Shown here: positions 15,206 to 24,160 of the stretch, in pieces
How positions within the stretch are numbered: position 1 is the first letter of the stretch
Layout of the letters: each line of letters opens with the position of its first letter
DNA from: Xiashengella succiniciproducens
GTDB taxonomy: Bacteria > Bacteroidota > Bacteroidia > Bacteroidales > Marinilabiliaceae
Assembly (NCBI RefSeq): GCF_023674465.1
Contig: NZ_CP098400.1
Coordinates: forward strand, 744,001 to 808,000
Length of the DNA stretch: 64,000 bases
Direction: 5' to 3'
Notes under the pieces: generated by a model
What the model was told of the DNA's origin: nothing
What the model saw: the letters and a program-made list of their open reading frames with translations, nothing else
The model's database searches: none
Position numbers and translations under genes: made by a program

Positions 15206-18200
15206 ATGAAGAGTTCTTTTTCAGTGAACATTGGTTTCCTGGTCCTTTCCATTATTGGCCTTGCCCTGTTACCCAAGCTTTCAGTTCAGCTTCAGCCTCA
15301 AAGCGGTGGTGATCAGGTTTTTGTGCGTTTTTCATGGTATGGAATGGGGGCAGAGGTTGTTGAGAGGGAGGTTACTTCTCCTATTGAGGGTGCCTTGTCC
15401 TCACTCAGAGGGTTGCAGAATATTTCTTCAAGTTCCTATAAGGGGGGAGGCTATATCTCGCTTGAATTTAAGAAAGGAACTGATATGGATGCAGCCAGAT
15501 TTGAGGTGTCCTCAATACTACGAAGTCTGCATCCACGTTTGCCTCAAGGAGTTCCTCTACCTATGGTGAGTTATACAAGTGGTGCGGATGAGGATGACCC
15601 CTTACTTCTGATATATACGATAAATGGGGAAGGTACAGCCTACTCTCTTCGGGAGTTTGCAATGAATAATATAGCCCCTCAGATTAGTAACCTTAATGAC
15701 GTTAGCCGGGTGGAGGTTAGTGGTGCTCAACCTCTGGAGTGGGAACTGGTATATGATAAGGAGACGCTAAATATCTATGGGCTTCATGTTGCTGATTTGC
15801 AAACTGCTATCAGGAAGGCTATGGAGCGCAAGGAATTAGGTCTTTCGCATACTACTAAAGATGGTAAAACGGAAAGCATCCATGTGGCATTCTCTCCAGC
15901 TACAACCGACTCTGTCAGATGGGAAGATATTGTTGTTGCCAGTTCCGCTGGGAGAATTATCAAACTGACAGATATTGTTCATCCTCGTCTAAAAGAGGTT
16001 GAGCCAATATCTTACTTTAGAGTGAATGGGCTTACAACAATTTACCTGCGGGTTTACTCAGTACGAGGGGGCAATCAGATGGCTCTTTCTAAGGAAATTA
16101 ATTCGCTGATCAGCGAATTAAAGCTTAGCTTTCCTCAGAACTTTTCAATGCTTGTAAATTATGATGCGTCGGAGTATATAGGTTCAGAGATTCAGAAGAT
16201 TGTTTCAAGAGCCCTACTCGCCATTATCATCCTCTTATTATTTGTCTTGTTGATCAGCCGCCGTTGGCGCTATCTACTTATTGTTTCGCTTAGCCTACTG
16301 GCCAATATCTGTGTAGGCTTTGTATTCTATTACCTTCTTGGGGTTGAGATTCACCTTATTAGCCTTGCAAGTTTTACCGTATCCCTGGGTATTATTATCG
16401 ACAACACGATAATAATGGCCGATCATATTAGGAATTTCGGTAATCGTAGGGCCTTTATGGCTATTCTTGCTGCAACGGTCACAACAATCGGGGCCATGAC
16501 CGTAGTTTTCTTCTTAAAGGAAGAACAGAGAATGCAGCTGATAGATTTTGCCATTGTGATTGTCATTAATCTGTGTGTGTCTTTAGCGGTAGCTTTGTTG
16601 TTGGTCCCTGCCATGATGGACAAGCTCCCACTTGGCAAAACCGTTGGTAGTAAGTTTTTCAGGCATAGAAGGATCACAGTAAGACTTAGTCGTGTCTATT
16701 CCGGTTTTATAAAGTTTGGCCTAAATCACAGGAAACTCTTTATTTTCCTTTTGGTTTGGGCTTTTGGATTTCCGGTTTTCCTTCTACCCGACAAGGTTGA
16801 GACCAAAGAACAGAAAGAATGGAGCATCTATTCAGCCATCGAAAAGCCTACATCACCATGGTATATCTCATTGTATAACAAGACCCTGGGTAGTCCAAGC
16901 TATGTGTCAGGTATCAAACCTTGGGCAAGTCGAATACTTGGGGGAAGTTGGTATTTGTTTTACAGCTACTTCGCAACACAGGACTTTAACTGGGATAATT
17001 CACGCACAGTGCTGTATGCAAGGGGGAGCATGCCTGACGGATCTACTATCCATCAGATGAATGATGTGTTCCTGGAGCTGGAAAATTTCCTTGCCGGTTT
17101 TGAAGAGATTGACATGTTTATCTCCACAATATATGGTATCGACAATTCCCAAATCGAAATTACTTTCAGACCGGAGCACGAAACCGGGATATTCCCTCAC
17201 AGGTTAAAGAATGAACTGATCAGGAAGGTCAATCAGATAGGTAGTGCTGATTTTCAAATTCATGGTGTGGGTCAGGGATTTAGTAATATGATGTATGAAA
17301 ACCAGGGAAGCAACAGATTGCTTTTGACTGGTTACAACTATGATCTCTTACTAAAGCTTGCTGATCGGTTTAGAGACAGCCTTGAGGTCAATCCCCGGGT
17401 TAGTAATGTTATCATTGGTGCAAGTTCATCATGGTGGGCAAAACCACGGTATGAGTTTGTAATGAGACTCAACCGTGATCGACTGGAAGAAACAGGTAGT
17501 TCGCTAAGAGGCCTTTATTCCAATCTACAGTTTGTAACTCCCGGTGATGTAAACGCCGGATATGTGTCCGGCAAGGATGGGGCTATGGATGTAGTTTTAA
17601 GAGATGTAAATAAGGGGCGTACTAATGTGTGGACAATGGAAAACAGCCTGCTAATGTCTAACTACGCAGGGATGCGACTCAAGGATATCGGGAAGATGGA
17701 AAGGGAGAGAACAGGAGATCAGATTCGAAAAAATAATCAGGTGTATGAATTAAATATACATTATGAATTTATTGGACCCTGGGAATTAAACAGGAGGGTG
17801 CGTGAGCGCTTTATCGAACAAGCACGAAACTATCTACCTTTGGGATTCTACCTTCATGATGCAAGCAATTGGGGCGGATGGCGGCAGGATGAGAAGTCGC
17901 AATACTGGTTGCTATTTATGGTGGTGGCGATAGTATTCCTACTGTGTTCAATCCTATTTGAGTCATTGAGACAACCGTTGGCGGTCCTAATGGTCATACC
18001 AGTATCATTTATTGGACTGTTTCTGACTTTTTCATTGTTCAAATTGAACTTTGATCAGGGAGGCTATGCAGCCATGCTACTACTATGTGCACTAACAATA
18101 AATGCATCGATATACATTATCAATGAATACAATAATATGAGGAAGGCAAATCGAAGGCTATCAAGTTTTAGATTGTATATCAAAGCATTTAACCATAAGA

Positions 18201-18382
18201 TAATACCCATATTACTAACTATTTTTTCGACAATACTGGGGCTCATGCCTTTCCTGATAGGTGGAAAGGGTGAAGGATTCTGGTTCTCATTAGCCGCCGG
18301 TGCTACCGGAGGTCTAATATTCTCTTTGTTGGGAGTAATTATTTGGCTTCCTCTGGTTTTTATAAGAAATAAGAAATCATGA
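15206..18382 (+). CDS. RND efflux transporter permease, first of a pair
   Basis: This 1058-aa protein has standard RND architecture. TM1 is near the start, followed by a large periplasmic porter domain (to about residue 330), TM2-6 (residues 335-480), a second porter domain, and TM8-12 at the C-terminus. TM4 has LGIIIDNTIIMAD, retaining one acidic residue of the AcrB Asp-Asp proton relay. TM10 has LTINASIYIINEY, without the AcrB Lys940 equivalent, as is common in Bacteroidota members. It overlaps the second, different permease by ATGA, so the two are probably coupled and may form a heteromeric pump as MdtB/MdtC do. That last point is by analogy. Substrate is unknown. Confidence 0.9.
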   Translation: MKSSFSVNIGFLVLSIIGLALLPKLSVQLQPQSGGDQVFVRFSWYGMGAEVVEREVTSPIEGALSSLRGLQNISSSSYKGGGYISLEFKKGTDMDAARFEVSSILRSLHPRLPQGVPLPMVSYTSGADEDDPLLLIYTINGEGTAYSLREFAMNNIAPQISNLNDVSRVEVSGAQPLEWELVYDKETLNIYGLHVADLQTAIRKAMERKELGLSHTTKDGKTESIHVAFSPATTDSVRWEDIVVASSAGRIIKLTDIVHPRLKEVEPISYFRVNGLTTIYLRVYSVRGGNQMALSKEINSLISELKLSFPQNFSMLVNYDASEYIGSEIQKIVSRALLAIIILLLFVLLISRRWRYLLIVSLSLLANICVGFVFYYLLGVEIHLISLASFTVSLGIIIDNTIIMADHIRNFGNRRAFMAILAATVTTIGAMTVVFFLKEEQRMQLIDFAIVIVINLCVSLAVALLLVPAMMDKLPLGKTVGSKFFRHRRITVRLSRVYSGFIKFGLNHRKLFIFLLVWAFGFPVFLLPDKVETKEQKEWSIYSAIEKPTSPWYISLYNKTLGSPSYVSGIKPWASRILGGSWYLFYSYFATQDFNWDNSRTVLYARGSMPDGSTIHQMNDVFLELENFLAGFEEIDMFISTIYGIDNSQIEITFRPEHETGIFPHRLKNELIRKVNQIGSADFQIHGVGQGFSNMMYENQGSNRLLLTGYNYDLLLKLADRFRDSLEVNPRVSNVIIGASSSWWAKPRYEFVMRLNRDRLEETGSSLRGLYSNLQFVTPGDVNAGYVSGKDGAMDVVLRDVNKGRTNVWTMENSLLMSNYAGMRLKDIGKMERERTGDQIRKNNQVYELNIHYEFIGPWELNRRVRERFIEQARNYLPLGFYLHDASNWGGWRQDEKSQYWLLFMVVAIVFLLCSILFESLRQPLAVLMVIPVSFIGLFLTFSLFKLNFDQGGYAAMLLLCALTINASIYIINEYNNMRKANRRLSSFRLYIKAFNHKIIPILLTIFSTILGLMPFLIGGKGEGFWFSLAAGATGGLIFSLLGVIIWLPLVFIRNKKS

Positions 18383-21300
18383 TAAAGTTTTTGATTGATA
18401 GGCCGATAGCTGTAATTATGACCTATGTGGCCATCCTGACGCTTGGACTTGTTGCAATAGGTATGTTGCCGGTATCATTGATGCCTGATATTGATATCCC
18501 TGAGATTACTGTGCAGGTTAGTCGTCCAGGCCAGTCTGTACGCCAAATAGAGGATGGTGTTATCAGGCAGATGCGCTATCAACTTATGCAGATTCCCCAT
18601 CTGGAGGATATGACCAGTGAGACTCGTGATGGAAATGCTGTTATTCGTCTTCGGTTCAGGCATGGTGCTGATATTAATTATGCGTTTATTGAGGTTAATG
18701 AAAAGGTTGATGCAGCGATGCGCAGCCTGCCTGCTGATATGGAAAGGCCGGCTATCATCAAGGCTTCTTCTTCCGACCTGCCGGTTTTTTACATTAATCT
18801 GTGGCGCAAGGGGGCAGATGAGGTACAGTTTCTTGAATTGAGCAGCCTTGCAAAGAATGTTTTGATAAAGAGGCTTGAGCAACTTCCGGAGGTGGCAATG
18901 GTTGATATGACAGGTCATCTGGATCCGGAACTGTATATCGAACCAGATGAGACTTTACTTAAATCACTTGGCCTTTCTCACTATGATATTGTTAATGCCC
19001 TTAATGAAAATAATATTGATTTAGGTACCCTGCAGGTGGCTGACGGACAATATCTTTTTTCAATACGTTTTACAAATGCTCTTACAAGTCCGGATGATGT
19101 AAAAGATATAAGACTAAGGGTAGGACAACGCTTTATGAAGCTTAGCGAACTTGCTAAAATAGGTGTAAGAGCCAGAGAGCAGGATGGGGCATTTCTAAGG
19201 GGAAATGAAAGAGCATTGTCGCTTGCTGTTATAAAGCATTCTGATGCCCGGATGAAGGATTTGAGAAGAAGTGTACAGGAGTTGATTGACAGATTTGACT
19301 GGGAGTTTCCTGAGGTTGAGGCAGAGGTGATACGTGACCAAACAGCACTTCTTACATATTCAATTAACGACCTACGCGACAACCTTGTGATAGGCGGATT
19401 GCTTGCTTTTGTGATCCTGTTCTTCTTTTTGAAGGATAGCAGAGCTCCATGGTTAATCGGAATATCAATACCGATGGGATTAATGGTGAGCCTGCTTTTC
19501 TTTTATCTGGCCGGATTGTCGATTAACATTGTGTCCCTCTCCGGACTAATCCTGGGTATTGGACTTATGATCGATAACTCAATAATTGTGATTGACAACA
19601 TCACACAGTATTTAGATCGTAATGTGTCACTAGCTGAAGCATGTGCAAAAGCTACAACTGAGGTGATAAGTCCACTGTTGTCGTCTGCACTCACAACTGT
19701 TGCTGTATTTGTTCCATTGGTATTCCTTAGCGGTATCTCTGGAGCTTTGTTTCACGATCAGGCCTTTGGAGTGGGTATTGGTTTGTTTGCTTCTCTAGTC
19801 GTTTCCATTACAATTATCCCGGTTCTTTACTATTTGTTTTACAAGAAAGCACATAAAAAAGACCGCATACAAGAAGGAAAGATCACAAAGATGCTAAGGA
19901 AAGTAAACCTATTTAATATTGAAGAAAACTATGCAAAAGGCTTTGACTGGGTATTCGGCTATCGCAAAGTATCTACAGTTATCTGTGTTTTGCTTTTGAT
20001 TCCAATGATTTTGCTGTTTGTGTTTCTAAAGAAAGAGCGCTTCCCTCACTTTCAGCATAGTGATGTATTAGTATCAATAGATTGGAATGAGCGGATAAAT
20101 CTTAGTGAAAACTCCGAAAGGGTAAAGGCCTTAAACAGCATTGTTGGAGACTTTGTAAGCCTTAGCACCTCGTATGTTGGAACACAGAAGTATTTTCTGC
20201 ACAGAGATATTGATCAGTCTATCTCAGAGGCTATGATATACTTTGAATGTAAGGATCCTGATAACCTTGGAGCAGTAGAGGAAGCAATTAAAGGAGTTAT
20301 TGCTGAAAGATGGCCGAGTGCTGTTTATGAATTCAAAGTCCCTGAAACAGTCTTTGATAAGCTGTTTGCAGATGATGAACCTGATATTATTGCAAAAGTT
20401 AGTAACAGTGACCTTCGTGAAGTGCCTGACTATGTCATGATGCAGAATATTAGCGAAAAGGTTGGCAGGCAATACCCCTGGGCAGGGGTATTGCCCCCCG
20501 CCGGTGAAAGCTATATGGAGATAATTGCTAATGCTGAAAGACTGTTATTGTATGACGTAGATGTCAACGCATTGTATGAACGGCTGCGAATAGCGTTGGA
20601 TGCCTGGCAGGTAGGAGTATTGCACAGTGGGTCAGAGTATATTCCGATTGTAATTGGTAATCCTCCAAAAGGGATAGAGGCTCTTTTGAAAGAGCTAAAG
20701 GTTGGAAGCAGAAACAATCTTGAGATCCCTGTGAGTGCCCTTGTGGATACGCGGATTAAGCATGACTACAAAAGTATGTTGGGAGATGCCAGAGGCGTTT
20801 ATGTCCCGGTTAATTTTTACAATGTTCCGGACAGGAAGGTAGAGGGATTGATGAAAGATGTTTCAAGGACGCTTAAGACTGACTATAACCTGGATGTATC
20901 CTTTGCCGGCAGTTGGTTTGGTTCGCGGGAACTAATCAGGGAACTTGCTGTAGTTCTCCTTATTGCTCTTGCATTGCTTTACTTTATTCTGGCTGCACAG
21001 TTTGAGTCTTTGAGCCAGCCTGTTATTCTCTTGCTTGAAATACCCGTTGCAATTTTAGGTGGCTTGTTTATGCTTTGGATATTTGGAAGCAGTATTAACA
21101 TAATGTCGATGATTGGTATTATCGTTATGAGTGGTGTGGTGTTGAATGACTCAATACTAAAGATTGATACGATAAATCGGCTGCGAGCTGAGGGGATGCC
21201 ACTGCTTCCTGCTATTAAGGAAGGTGGACACAGGAGGTTGAAATCTATTATAATGACAGCGCTGACTACTGTTCTGGCTCTGGTCCCTGTACTATGGGGA

Positions 21301-21453
21301 AGTGGGATGGGAAGCGAACTACAGAGGCCTTTGGCCCTTACAATTATTGGAGGTATGATAATCGGAACCTATATCAGCTTGTATGTGATTCCTTTGTTTT
21401 ATTACTACATATACAGAAAATCGGACGAGAGAAGTAATGAATTAGCAGACTAA
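18379..21453 (+). CDS. RND efflux transporter permease, second of a pair
   Basis: This 1024-aa permease starts inside the stop of the preceding one (ATGA, 18379-18382). It has the canonical start MIKFLIDRPIAVIMTYVAI, then the porter motif PDIDIPEITVQVSRPG. TM4 is ILGIGLMIDNSIIVIDNI and TM10 is IVMSGVVLNDSILKIDTINRLR. The RND repeat structure (two TM bundles, two porter loops) is complete. Sequence similarity to its neighbour is low apart from family motifs, so the pair is not a recent duplication. Together with adaptor 14109-15185 and channel 21475-22977 it makes a full tripartite exporter driven by the proton gradient. Confidence 0.92.
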   Translation: MIKFLIDRPIAVIMTYVAILTLGLVAIGMLPVSLMPDIDIPEITVQVSRPGQSVRQIEDGVIRQMRYQLMQIPHLEDMTSETRDGNAVIRLRFRHGADINYAFIEVNEKVDAAMRSLPADMERPAIIKASSSDLPVFYINLWRKGADEVQFLELSSLAKNVLIKRLEQLPEVAMVDMTGHLDPELYIEPDETLLKSLGLSHYDIVNALNENNIDLGTLQVADGQYLFSIRFTNALTSPDDVKDIRLRVGQRFMKLSELAKIGVRAREQDGAFLRGNERALSLAVIKHSDARMKDLRRSVQELIDRFDWEFPEVEAEVIRDQTALLTYSINDLRDNLVIGGLLAFVILFFFLKDSRAPWLIGISIPMGLMVSLLFFYLAGLSINIVSLSGLILGIGLMIDNSIIVIDNITQYLDRNVSLAEACAKATTEVISPLLSSALTTVAVFVPLVFLSGISGALFHDQAFGVGIGLFASLVVSITIIPVLYYLFYKKAHKKDRIQEGKITKMLRKVNLFNIEENYAKGFDWVFGYRKVSTVICVLLLIPMILLFVFLKKERFPHFQHSDVLVSIDWNERINLSENSERVKALNSIVGDFVSLSTSYVGTQKYFLHRDIDQSISEAMIYFECKDPDNLGAVEEAIKGVIAERWPSAVYEFKVPETVFDKLFADDEPDIIAKVSNSDLREVPDYVMMQNISEKVGRQYPWAGVLPPAGESYMEIIANAERLLLYDVDVNALYERLRIALDAWQVGVLHSGSEYIPIVIGNPPKGIEALLKELKVGSRNNLEIPVSALVDTRIKHDYKSMLGDARGVYVPVNFYNVPDRKVEGLMKDVSRTLKTDYNLDVSFAGSWFGSRELIRELAVVLLIALALLYFILAAQFESLSQPVILLLEIPVAILGGLFMLWIFGSSINIMSMIGIIVMSGVVLNDSILKIDTINRLRAEGMPLLPAIKEGGHRRLKSIIMTALTTVLALVPVLWGSGMGSELQRPLALTIIGGMIIGTYISLYVIPLFYYYIYRKSDERSNELAD

Positions 21454-21474
21454 AGAAGGTCAAATCATTATTAT

Positions 21475-22977
21475 ATGAAAAAGACAAGTTTTTTGTTGGG
21501 TATAATGTTGTGCTGCAGTCTTGGCAGTTTTTCACAAGGTGAAATCAGGCTTAGTCTGAATGATGCATTGAATCTGGCTCAAAAACAATCATTACAGGCA
21601 TTGCTTAATAAATATTCTTACATGGCTGACTACTGGGCATACCGCAGTTATCTGGCTGATATGTTGCCCGCAGTGAGCCTGCGGGCAAATCCCCTGGTAT
21701 ATTCTAATGCTTCCGAACTTCGTTATAATTGGGAGACGCAGTCTGATGAGTATGTAAGGACTGAGAATCTATTGTCTGATCTGAATCTTAGTATAACACA
21801 GAAGGTTGCAGCTACCGGAGGTGCTTTTTCAATACAGTCAGAGCTTGGTCGTGTAGAGAACTTTGGAAAAAACAGTTATACGCAATATTCTTCACGGCCA
21901 TTTCGTCTTGGATATCAGCAGCAGCTTTTCGGATATAATGACTTGAAATGGCAGAGAAAAATAGAACCTCTGGAATTTGAGAAGGCCAAAAAGGACTATC
22001 TCCAGTCGTCTGAGACCATGAACCTTACTGCAATCAGGTATTTTTTCTCGTTGATTAATGCATCAATACAGCTGGAGATGGCAAAAACCAACCTTGAGAA
22101 TAGTGATAAGCTTCTGGTGGTTGCCCAACGTCGTTTCGAATTAGGCACAGTAACACGTGAAGAGTTGCTGGATCTAAGACTTGCCAACAACAATGCAAGG
22201 ATCAGTGTACAGGAATGGGAGATGTATCAGAGGGAGGCAAAAGAATCCCTGTTGAACCTCCTTATGTTGCCTTTAGATATAGAACTGGATATAGTAATTC
22301 CTGATGAGCTGCCGGTACACGAGGTAGATCCTCAGCTTGTGCTTCAGAAAGCACTTGAAAACAATCCCGAAATGCTTGAATTGGAGCTGAATATTTTGCA
22401 ACAACAGAGTAATGTGGACAGGGCCAACCGTGCCAGGCATTTTCAGGCTGATGTAAGTTTATCATACGGTTTGAGTAAGGATGACGGTTCATATCTGGGA
22501 AGTGGTACACTTGGTGAAGTGTACAGACCTGAGTTTGATACATACAAACAGGTTGCTGTTGGGATAAATATTCCCATTCTGGATTGGGGGCGAAACAAAG
22601 GCCGTTATGAAATGGCCAGGTCACAGCTGGAAATTGCTCAGGTCGCAGCCAGTCAGTCACTACAACAGTTTAAGCAAAATGCCATAACCAGGGCAGTTGC
22701 ATTCAATATTCAGAAAAGTCGTGTGGAATCTGCGGCACTGTCAGATACTCTTGCGAACGAGAGTTATGAGCTTACAATGACCAGGTTTAGCAGTGGACAG
22801 GCAGATGTACTGCGACTTACTTCTTCACAGAAGGCAAAAGACAGTGCCCGTTTACAGTATATAAGTACGTTGTCTGACTATTGGATAAATCTCTATACCC
22901 TGCGTCAGATGACCTTATTCGATTTTGAGACCAATAATGATTTAGTGTTTGAAGAAGGAAAGGTTTTGCAACACTAA
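21475..22977 (+). CDS. TolC-family outer membrane channel
   Basis: This 500-aa protein has a cleavable signal (LGSFSQ) and then two TolC-type repeats of long amphipathic helices. IRLSLNDALNLAQKQSLQAL marks the start of the first repeat. LLVVAQRRFELGTVTREELLDLRLA closes the first coiled-coil pair, and ESYELTMTRFSSGQADVLRLTSSQ closes the second, both with the usual (R/K)F..G motif. These proteins form trimeric channels across the outer membrane and periplasm. It is the last gene of the efflux operon and should dock with the adaptor encoded at 14109. Confidence 0.9.
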   Translation: MKKTSFLLGIMLCCSLGSFSQGEIRLSLNDALNLAQKQSLQALLNKYSYMADYWAYRSYLADMLPAVSLRANPLVYSNASELRYNWETQSDEYVRTENLLSDLNLSITQKVAATGGAFSIQSELGRVENFGKNSYTQYSSRPFRLGYQQQLFGYNDLKWQRKIEPLEFEKAKKDYLQSSETMNLTAIRYFFSLINASIQLEMAKTNLENSDKLLVVAQRRFELGTVTREELLDLRLANNNARISVQEWEMYQREAKESLLNLLMLPLDIELDIVIPDELPVHEVDPQLVLQKALENNPEMLELELNILQQQSNVDRANRARHFQADVSLSYGLSKDDGSYLGSGTLGEVYRPEFDTYKQVAVGINIPILDWGRNKGRYEMARSQLEIAQVAASQSLQQFKQNAITRAVAFNIQKSRVESAALSDTLANESYELTMTRFSSGQADVLRLTSSQKAKDSARLQYISTLSDYWINLYTLRQMTLFDFETNNDLVFEEGKVLQH

Positions 22978-23012
22978 GTTTTAAGTCAGTCACTAAGTGT
23001 TATCGGATAGTT

Positions 23013-24158
23013 ATGAAACGGTTACTTATTATCATATTCCCAATACTGATATTGCTGCACATTATACTGGGTATATGGTGGCTGGCAATTAGCTGGGCCA
23101 TTATATGGTTTATAGTTTGGGTGTGTACTACATCAGTCAGCATTATTGTTCGTTTACGCAGGAAAAGTTGGTTGGTTTACCCTGTCGTTATGGTAGGTTC
23201 AGTACTGGCAGCAATAATCCTTAAGACTTTATTTTTCGGGATTTATAAGATTCCATCAGGTTCGATGGAAAGAACGATTGTGCCAGGGGACGTAGTCTGG
23301 GTTAATAACCTGATATATGGTCCACGGCTCCCATACTCGCCATACGAAATATCATGGATCAATGGTCTGGTATGGTTGATGCAAGGCAGGACGGGGGATG
23401 TCCAGGAGAAATGGTGGCCATATAGAAGGTTAAAGGGCTATACATCTCCTAAAAGAGGAGATATCTCGGTGTTCAACCATCCCAATCACAATATGATCTT
23501 TATTAAGCGTATCGTCGCACTTCCTGGCGATACACTTCAGATTACTGACGGGAAGGTGTTTGTCAATGGAGAGGAGCAGATACGTCCGGTCAAGTCTCTT
23601 TATTTTTCAAAGGTTGAGTTTAGCAACAGGGACGTTGCCTCAACTGTGATTGACAGTTTGCAATTACGGTTTTTCTCAACCGGAAGCTATAATGAAACCC
23701 CGGTCTATAGTGGAGCCTTGTTTCCTTCACAAATGGAAGATCTCCGCCATCATCCCGGAGTTCTGAACTCTGGGATAGATACATGCCGGGCTGATACAGC
23801 CTGGACAGTTTATCCACATATTGAGGATATCGACTGGACGATTGACAATTATGGACCATATCGGCTGCCATACAAGGGGATGGTAATAGAAAAGAACTCT
23901 GAGAACTTAATGCTATATGGTCAGCTTATCAGCCAGGAAGAAGAGCAGAATAAGTCCGAAGACAGGCCTGACAACAACGGGCTATTTACCTTTAGCAATG
24001 ACTATTTTTTTATAATTGGTGACAATTTCCATGACAGTGAAGATTCCCGGTATTTTGGACCGGTCAGGGAGGATTATCTTATTGGAAAGGCCACCTTTAT
24101 TCTTTATTCGCCATCATCAAAAGGATTCTTTTCAAAAATCATAAACAGATTGTATTAA
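23013..24158 (+). CDS. lepB: Signal peptidase I
   Basis: This 381-aa inner-membrane peptidase removes signal peptides from exported proteins. Two N-terminal hydrophobic segments (residues 3-46 and 55-76) precede box B, PSGSMERT, with catalytic Ser84. After a stretch of about 65 residues comes KRGDISVF and box D, FIKRIVALPGD, with general-base Lys165. Box E is IIGDNFHDSEDSRYFGPV near the C-terminus. It is longer than E. coli LepB, with an insertion between boxes D and E (about residues 185-310), as is usual for Bacteroidota. It lies 36 bp after the efflux operon and 2 bp before the next lipoprotein gene. Whether it also processes the cassette peptides cannot be told. Confidence 0.93.
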   Translation: MKRLLIIIFPILILLHIILGIWWLAISWAIIWFIVWVCTTSVSIIVRLRRKSWLVYPVVMVGSVLAAIILKTLFFGIYKIPSGSMERTIVPGDVVWVNNLIYGPRLPYSPYEISWINGLVWLMQGRTGDVQEKWWPYRRLKGYTSPKRGDISVFNHPNHNMIFIKRIVALPGDTLQITDGKVFVNGEEQIRPVKSLYFSKVEFSNRDVASTVIDSLQLRFFSTGSYNETPVYSGALFPSQMEDLRHHPGVLNSGIDTCRADTAWTVYPHIEDIDWTIDNYGPYRLPYKGMVIEKNSENLMLYGQLISQEEEQNKSEDRPDNNGLFTFSNDYFFIIGDNFHDSEDSRYFGPVREDYLIGKATFILYSPSSKGFFSKIINRLY

Positions 24159-24160
24159 GT

